In this document: piece after piece, positions 39,174-42,848 of the stretch
Numbering within the stretch: position 1 is the first letter of the stretch
Layout of the letters: each line of letters begins with the position of its first letter
Assembly (NCBI GenBank): GCA_919902125.1
Contig: CAKKQM010000004.1
Span: forward strand, 1 to 42,848
Origin: Actinomycetes bacterium
GTDB taxonomy: Bacteria > Actinomycetota > Actinomycetes > Nanopelagicales > Nanopelagicaceae
DNA length: 42,848 nt
Reading direction: 5' to 3'
Notes under the pieces: generated by a model
What the model was told of the DNA's origin: nothing
The model's input: the letters and a program-made list of their open reading frames with translations, nothing else
Databases searched by the model: none
Position numbers and translations under genes: made by a program

Positions 39174-40045
39174 TATTCGCGCCCCATATCGCGATGCACT
39201 GCGTGTGCATCAATCGCGACCGCCCCATGAACGCTATTCAAACGTTGAGCAATTACCTCTGCAATTGCAACGCTGCGATGTTTGCCTCCAGTGCATCCGA
39301 TTGCCAAGGTGACATATTTCTTGCCTTCACGTAAATAACCTTCCGCCATTTGATTGACTAGCAAGACATAATTATCGATGAAAGTTTCCACGCCCTCATT
39401 AGAAAGAACCTGCTGACTTACTTCTTTCGTTAATCCATTAAGGGAGCGAAGTTCTGGTATCCAATGAGGGTTTGGAATAAAGCGACAATCAAGAACAAGA
39501 TCGGCATCAACGGGTATTCCATACTTGTAGCCAAAAGAAAGAACATTGACACGCACGCCGTGGCTCCGCCCAGAGGCAAAAATTTCTCCCACGCGCTTTT
39601 CCAATTGATGGACGTTGAGATTGCTCGTGTCGATGACAACATTTGCCTTGGATCGGAGCTCTTCTAAACGGGTCCGTTCGCGCGCGATGCCATCAACAAT
39701 TCGGTCGCTGCCTTGCAGCGGATGCGGGCGGCGTGTCGACTCAAATCGTTGTACGAGAGCTTGATCGGTGGCATCTAGGAAGAGCAAGCGATGAGGCGTT
39801 GCGTTCGAGACCAATTGATTGAGCGAATTATTAAGATCGTCAAAAAAGCGTCCACTACGAACATCAACAACAACCGCCATAGCTGAAATTTGCGCCCCAT
39901 CGGTCTGTTCAATAAGCGCTGGTAATAAAGCCGCAGGAAGGTTATCGACGACATACCATCCCAGATCTTCCAGAGCATGGGCGGCCGTGGAACGTCCAGC
40001 ACCAGACATCCCAGTCAAAATCAATACTTCGCGTGGTTTACTCAT
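39173..40045 (-). CDS. rapZ: RNase adapter RapZ (YvcJ), nucleotide-binding
   Basis: P-loop protein that in E. coli guides RNase E to GlmZ; in Gram-positives (YvcJ) its role is less clear. The 290-aa protein has Walker A GMSGAGRST (12-20), VDNLP, LDATDQALVQRFESTRRPHPL, and the C-terminal domain with FGYKYGIP and CTGGKHRSVAIAE. Located 24 bases downstream of uvrC. Confidence 0.95.
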   Translation of the reverse strand: MSKPREVLILTGMSGAGRSTAAHALEDLGWYVVDNLPAALLPALIEQTDGAQISAMAVVVDVRSGRFFDDLNNSLNQLVSNATPHRLLFLDATDQALVQRFESTRRPHPLQGSDRIVDGIARERTRLEELRSKANVVIDTSNLNVHQLEKRVGEIFASGRSHGVRVNVLSFGYKYGIPVDADLVLDCRFIPNPHWIPELRSLNGLTKEVSQQVLSNEGVETFIDNYVLLVNQMAEGYLREGKKYVTLAIGCTGGKHRSVAIAEVIAQRLNSVHGAVAIDAHAVHRDMGRE

Positions 40046-40069
40046 AACACCTTCATCTTCCCGTATATG

Positions 40070-41992
40070 TCAAGAACCTTCAAGAATTTCACCGCTTTGC
40101 GCATCAAAAGCCGGCTCTGGCTGCCTATGTAGATTCGACGCGACTATTGCGGCGATCTTGTTACCGATACCGGGCACCTGCGCGATCTCATCTTCGCTGG
40201 CTCGACGAATAGCCGCAACTGAACCAAATCGTTCAAGTAACGCAGAACGACGTACTTCGCCCAACTGCGCAATTTCATCTAAAATAGATTCCAACATAAC
40301 ACGTGATCGCCGTGATCTGTGGAAAGTGATTGCAAAGCGATGGGCTTCGTCCCGGATGCGTTGGAGAAGATAGAGTCCCTCACTTGTTCGCGGAAGGATA
40401 AGCGGATCTTTTTGATGCGGCAACCAGACTTCTTCAAGTCGCTTGGCCAGGCCGCAGAGCGCAATATCATTCATGCCCAATTCATTTAACGCTCGAGCAG
40501 CCGCGGCAACTTGCGGTACACCACCATCGACAAGAATCAATTGGGGTGGATAGGAGAATTTACTTGGTCGTCCACCACTTTCTTGCACGTCTTTTGGATC
40601 CACGGAACGCTCATCGAGCAGCCTTTTCAACCTTCGAGAAATTACTTGGTGCATAGCGCGCGTATCATCCCAGGCCGTTGACGTGTCAATAATGAATCGT
40701 CGATACTCGCTCTTTTTCGGCACGCCATCTTCAAAGACCACCATGGATGCGACTACCGATGTTCCAGAAATATTGGAGATATCAAAACACTCAATACGAA
40801 GCGGAGGGGTATCAAGGTCTAGTGCTTCCTGGACCTCAACCAGGGCTTTGCCGCTAAGTGCAGAATCGCTAGCTCGTTTATTAACATATTGAATCAATGC
40901 ATACTGCGCATTTCGCTTCACGGTATTGAGAATTTCGACTTTTTCGCCTCGCTGCGGCACCTTGATTTCAACTTTTGATCCGCGCAGACCGCCTAGCCAA
41001 TTCTCCAATGTAACCGTGTCAGCCGGCAGTTGGTTGATAAGGATCTCACGTGGGATATCGGCACCTGCACTTTGACCATAGATTAATGCGAAGAGCGCAG
41101 AGACTTCATCTTCGCCTTCCAATGAAAGTTTCTGATCTACCAACCACGAACGTGATCCTTTGATCGCTCCCCCACGAATAGTAAAAAGGGAACCAGCGGC
41201 GTGCATCCCCTCATGATGAATCGCAATCACATCTGCGCAGAGACTTTCAGGCAAAGTTGCATCAGTAGATTCGCGAGCACGCTCCATTGCTGTTATCTGA
41301 TCGCGGATCTTGGCAGCACGTTCAAACTCTTCACTTTTAGCCGCTTCTTCCATTTCTCGGTGCAGAGTCGGCACTATCTCGCCCTGTGGCGCACCCATAA
41401 ATTCCACAAGGCGGTCAACCAAGTGCTTGTGGTCGACTTGAGAAATCCAGCCCACACACGGCGCTGCGCATTTACCGATATCCCCTAAAAGACATTGGCG
41501 TCCGCTCTTTTGAGCTTTTTCAAAATTGTTCGTACTGCACGAACGGACTGGAAAGACTTTTAAAATAACATCGTAAGTATTTCGCAACGCCCAAGTATGA
41601 GTGAAGGGGCCAAAATATTTGACTCCTGAACGCTTCTGCTTCCGTGTGATAAAAACGCGAGGAAATTCGTCATTTATTGAAAGGGCTAGATATGGGTAGG
41701 ACTTGTCATCGCGAAATTGCACATTGTAAGTGGGGTTGTACTGCTTGATCCACGCGAATTCTAATTGAAGAGCGTCAACTTCAGTATCAACGATGGTCCA
41801 ATCCACTCGTGCTGCCTCATGCACCATCCGATGCGTACGCTCTGGAAGATTATTTTGAAAATAGTTGCTTAAACGCGATTTTAAACTCAGCGCCTTGCCC
41901 ACGTAAATGACGCGATCATTGCCGTCGAAAAATCGGTAAACACCCGGCAGCCCCGGAATATCGGTCGGGCGATAACTGCTGGGCTCGGCCAT
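40070..41992 (-). CDS. uvrC: Excinuclease ABC subunit C
   Basis: Makes both incisions in nucleotide excision repair. The 640-aa protein has the N-terminal GIY-YIG domain (GVYRFFDGNDRVIYVGKA, about 17-34), conserved cysteines (CLLGDIGKCAAPCVG), the UVR motif (about 200-235), the RNase H-like domain (IECFDISNISGTSVVASMVVFEDG, excerpt CFDISNISG) and C-terminal helix-hairpin-helix motifs (VPGIGNKIA). Overlaps the uvrA stop by one base (TAATG). Confidence 0.97.
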   Translation of the reverse strand: MAEPSSYRPTDIPGLPGVYRFFDGNDRVIYVGKALSLKSRLSNYFQNNLPERTHRMVHEAARVDWTIVDTEVDALQLEFAWIKQYNPTYNVQFRDDKSYPYLALSINDEFPRVFITRKQKRSGVKYFGPFTHTWALRNTYDVILKVFPVRSCSTNNFEKAQKSGRQCLLGDIGKCAAPCVGWISQVDHKHLVDRLVEFMGAPQGEIVPTLHREMEEAAKSEEFERAAKIRDQITAMERARESTDATLPESLCADVIAIHHEGMHAAGSLFTIRGGAIKGSRSWLVDQKLSLEGEDEVSALFALIYGQSAGADIPREILINQLPADTVTLENWLGGLRGSKVEIKVPQRGEKVEILNTVKRNAQYALIQYVNKRASDSALSGKALVEVQEALDLDTPPLRIECFDISNISGTSVVASMVVFEDGVPKKSEYRRFIIDTSTAWDDTRAMHQVISRRLKRLLDERSVDPKDVQESGGRPSKFSYPPQLILVDGGVPQVAAAARALNELGMNDIALCGLAKRLEEVWLPHQKDPLILPRTSEGLYLLQRIRDEAHRFAITFHRSRRSRVMLESILDEIAQLGEVRRSALLERFGSVAAIRRASEDEIAQVPGIGNKIAAIVASNLHRQPEPAFDAQSGEILEGS

Positions 41993-42848
41993 TATCTATT
42001 TACCGCGAGGCTCTTGCGGGTCTTGGTTAAAACCCCTGCCAAAAAATGTCCCGTATAACTCCTCTTATTCTGGGCCACTTCCTCTGGTGTTCCTTCGGCA
42101 ACAACCGTGCCTCCTCGGAAGCCGCCTTCAGGCCCCATGTCAATCACCCAATCAGCAGATTTGATGACATCAAGATTATGCTCAATAACTACAACGGTGT
42201 TTCCAGTATCAACCAGACGATTGAGAACGCCAAGTAACTTACTGACATCTTCAAAATGTAATCCTGTTGTCGGCTCATCAAGAACATAGATCGTGCGACC
42301 TGTAGAGCGACGTTGCAGTTCGGTTGCAAGCTTTACACGTTGGGCCTCGCCGCCTGAAAGAGTTGGAGCCGATTGTCCAAGGCGAACATAACCAAGTCCG
42401 ACATCACAGAGCGTATTAAGAAAGCGGGCGATCGTTGGAACGGCTTGAAAAAAATCCCGAGCTTGCTCAATAGGCATGTCCAGCACTTCAGCAATAGTCT
42501 TACCTTTGTAATGCACCTCTAAGGTTTCGCGGTTATAACGCGCGCCATGACAGACTTCGCAAGGCACATAAACATCAGGCAAGAAGTTCATCTCGATTGT
42601 GATAGTGCCATCGCCTGCGCAATTCTCACATCGACCACCTTTGACGTTGAAAGAGAAGCGACCTTGCAAATATCCACGGACTTTAGCTTCGGATGTCTCA
42701 GCAAAGAGTGCGCGGATCTTGTCAAAGACACCGGTATAGGTTGCTGGATTAGAACGCGGAGTGCGACCAATAGGTGATTGATCTACATGGACAACTTTGT
42801 CAAGTAAATCAATGCCAGTAATCGTACGATGACGTCCAGGAACCAGAC
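41992..42848 (-). CDS. uvrA: Excinuclease ABC subunit A, C-terminal part (cut by window edge)
   Basis: Damage-recognition ATPase of nucleotide excision repair. The frame is open to the window edge, beyond the track start at 42669, and reads [19 protein letters not shown] before that point. About 284 C-terminal residues are present: zinc finger CENCAGDG...CEVCHGARY, signature [12 protein letters not shown], Walker [12 protein letters not shown] and [10 protein letters not shown]. The N-terminal two thirds lie outside. Confidence 0.98.
   Translation of the reverse strand, partial: LVPGRHRTITGIDLLDKVVHVDQSPIGRTPRSNPATYTGVFDKIRALFAETSEAKVRGYLQGRFSFNVKGGRCENCAGDGTITIEMNFLPDVYVPCEVCHGARYNRETLEVHYKGKTIAEVLDMPIEQARDFFQAVPTIARFLNTLCDVGLGYVRLGQSAPTLSGGEAQRVKLATELQRRSTGRTIYVLDEPTTGLHFEDVSKLLGVLNRLVDTGNTVVVIEHNLDVIKSADWVIDMGPEGGFRGGTVVAEGTPEEVAQNKRSYTGHFLAGVLTKTRKSLAVNR

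Overview
The window looks like a piece of a compact, streamlined actinobacterial chromosome. Lineage markers are RbpA, WhiA, a DUF3099 protein, an InhA-type enoyl reductase, the actinobacterial sufR-B-D-Rieske-C-S-U-T order, secG behind gap-pgk-tpiA, and the TTGAGAACTCAACAG element in the 16S leader. G+C is roughly half by eye, genes mostly overlap by 1-4 bases, and few gaps exceed 200 bases. This fits small-genome freshwater Actinobacteria (Nanopelagicales/acI-like), but that placement is inference; the 16S fragment at the left edge could settle it.

Layout. (1) 1-1079, minus: 5' part of a 16S rRNA gene, cut by the window edge, preceded by a leader and two tandem promoters. (2) 1563-10140, minus: a tightly coupled operon argC-argJ-argB-argD-argR-argG-argH-tyrS with tandem ARG boxes upstream of argC. 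argF is absent from its usual place between argD and argR. (3) 10198-13673, minus: pheS-pheT; pheS carries an in-frame TAG. (4) 13911-14627, plus: a lone DUF3800 protein sitting between pheST and the translation genes. (5) 14790-16790, minus: infC-rpmI-rplT plus a SpoU-type rRNA methyltransferase; infC appears to start with ATC. (6) 17004-18480, minus: fabG-fabI. (7) 18596-19565, plus: DUF3099 and SURF1. (8) 19548-27738, minus: suf operon (sufR-B-D, Rieske, sufC-S-U-T) followed by an ABC exporter. (9) 27880-33438, plus: ctaA-tkt-tal-pgi. (10) 33435-42848, minus: rbpA, then secG, tpiA, pgk and gap, and whiA-yvcK-rapZ-uvrC-uvrA (uvrA cut by the right edge).

How it works together: arginine synthesis from glutamate via the cyclic acetyl-ornithine route under ArgR; Fe-S cluster assembly under SufR; lower glycolysis and the non-oxidative pentose phosphate pathway; cytochrome oxidase maturation (CtaA, SURF1); translation factors and two aminoacyl-tRNA synthetases; nucleotide excision repair and the RapZ-YvcK-WhiA module.

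This is mostly core genome and I do not see a clearly new multi-gene system. The most unusual points are: the amber codon in the essential gene pheS; a TyrRS whose HIGH-type motif has Gly in place of the first catalytic His; an ATC initiation codon for IF3 behind a long structured leader; a 23-nt direct repeat with 33-bp period directly upstream of the pheS promoter; an isolated DUF3800 gene splitting a conserved gene order; the missing argF together with a short NAG kinase that is probably arginine-insensitive; a SufR operator candidate; and several probable leaderless promoters.
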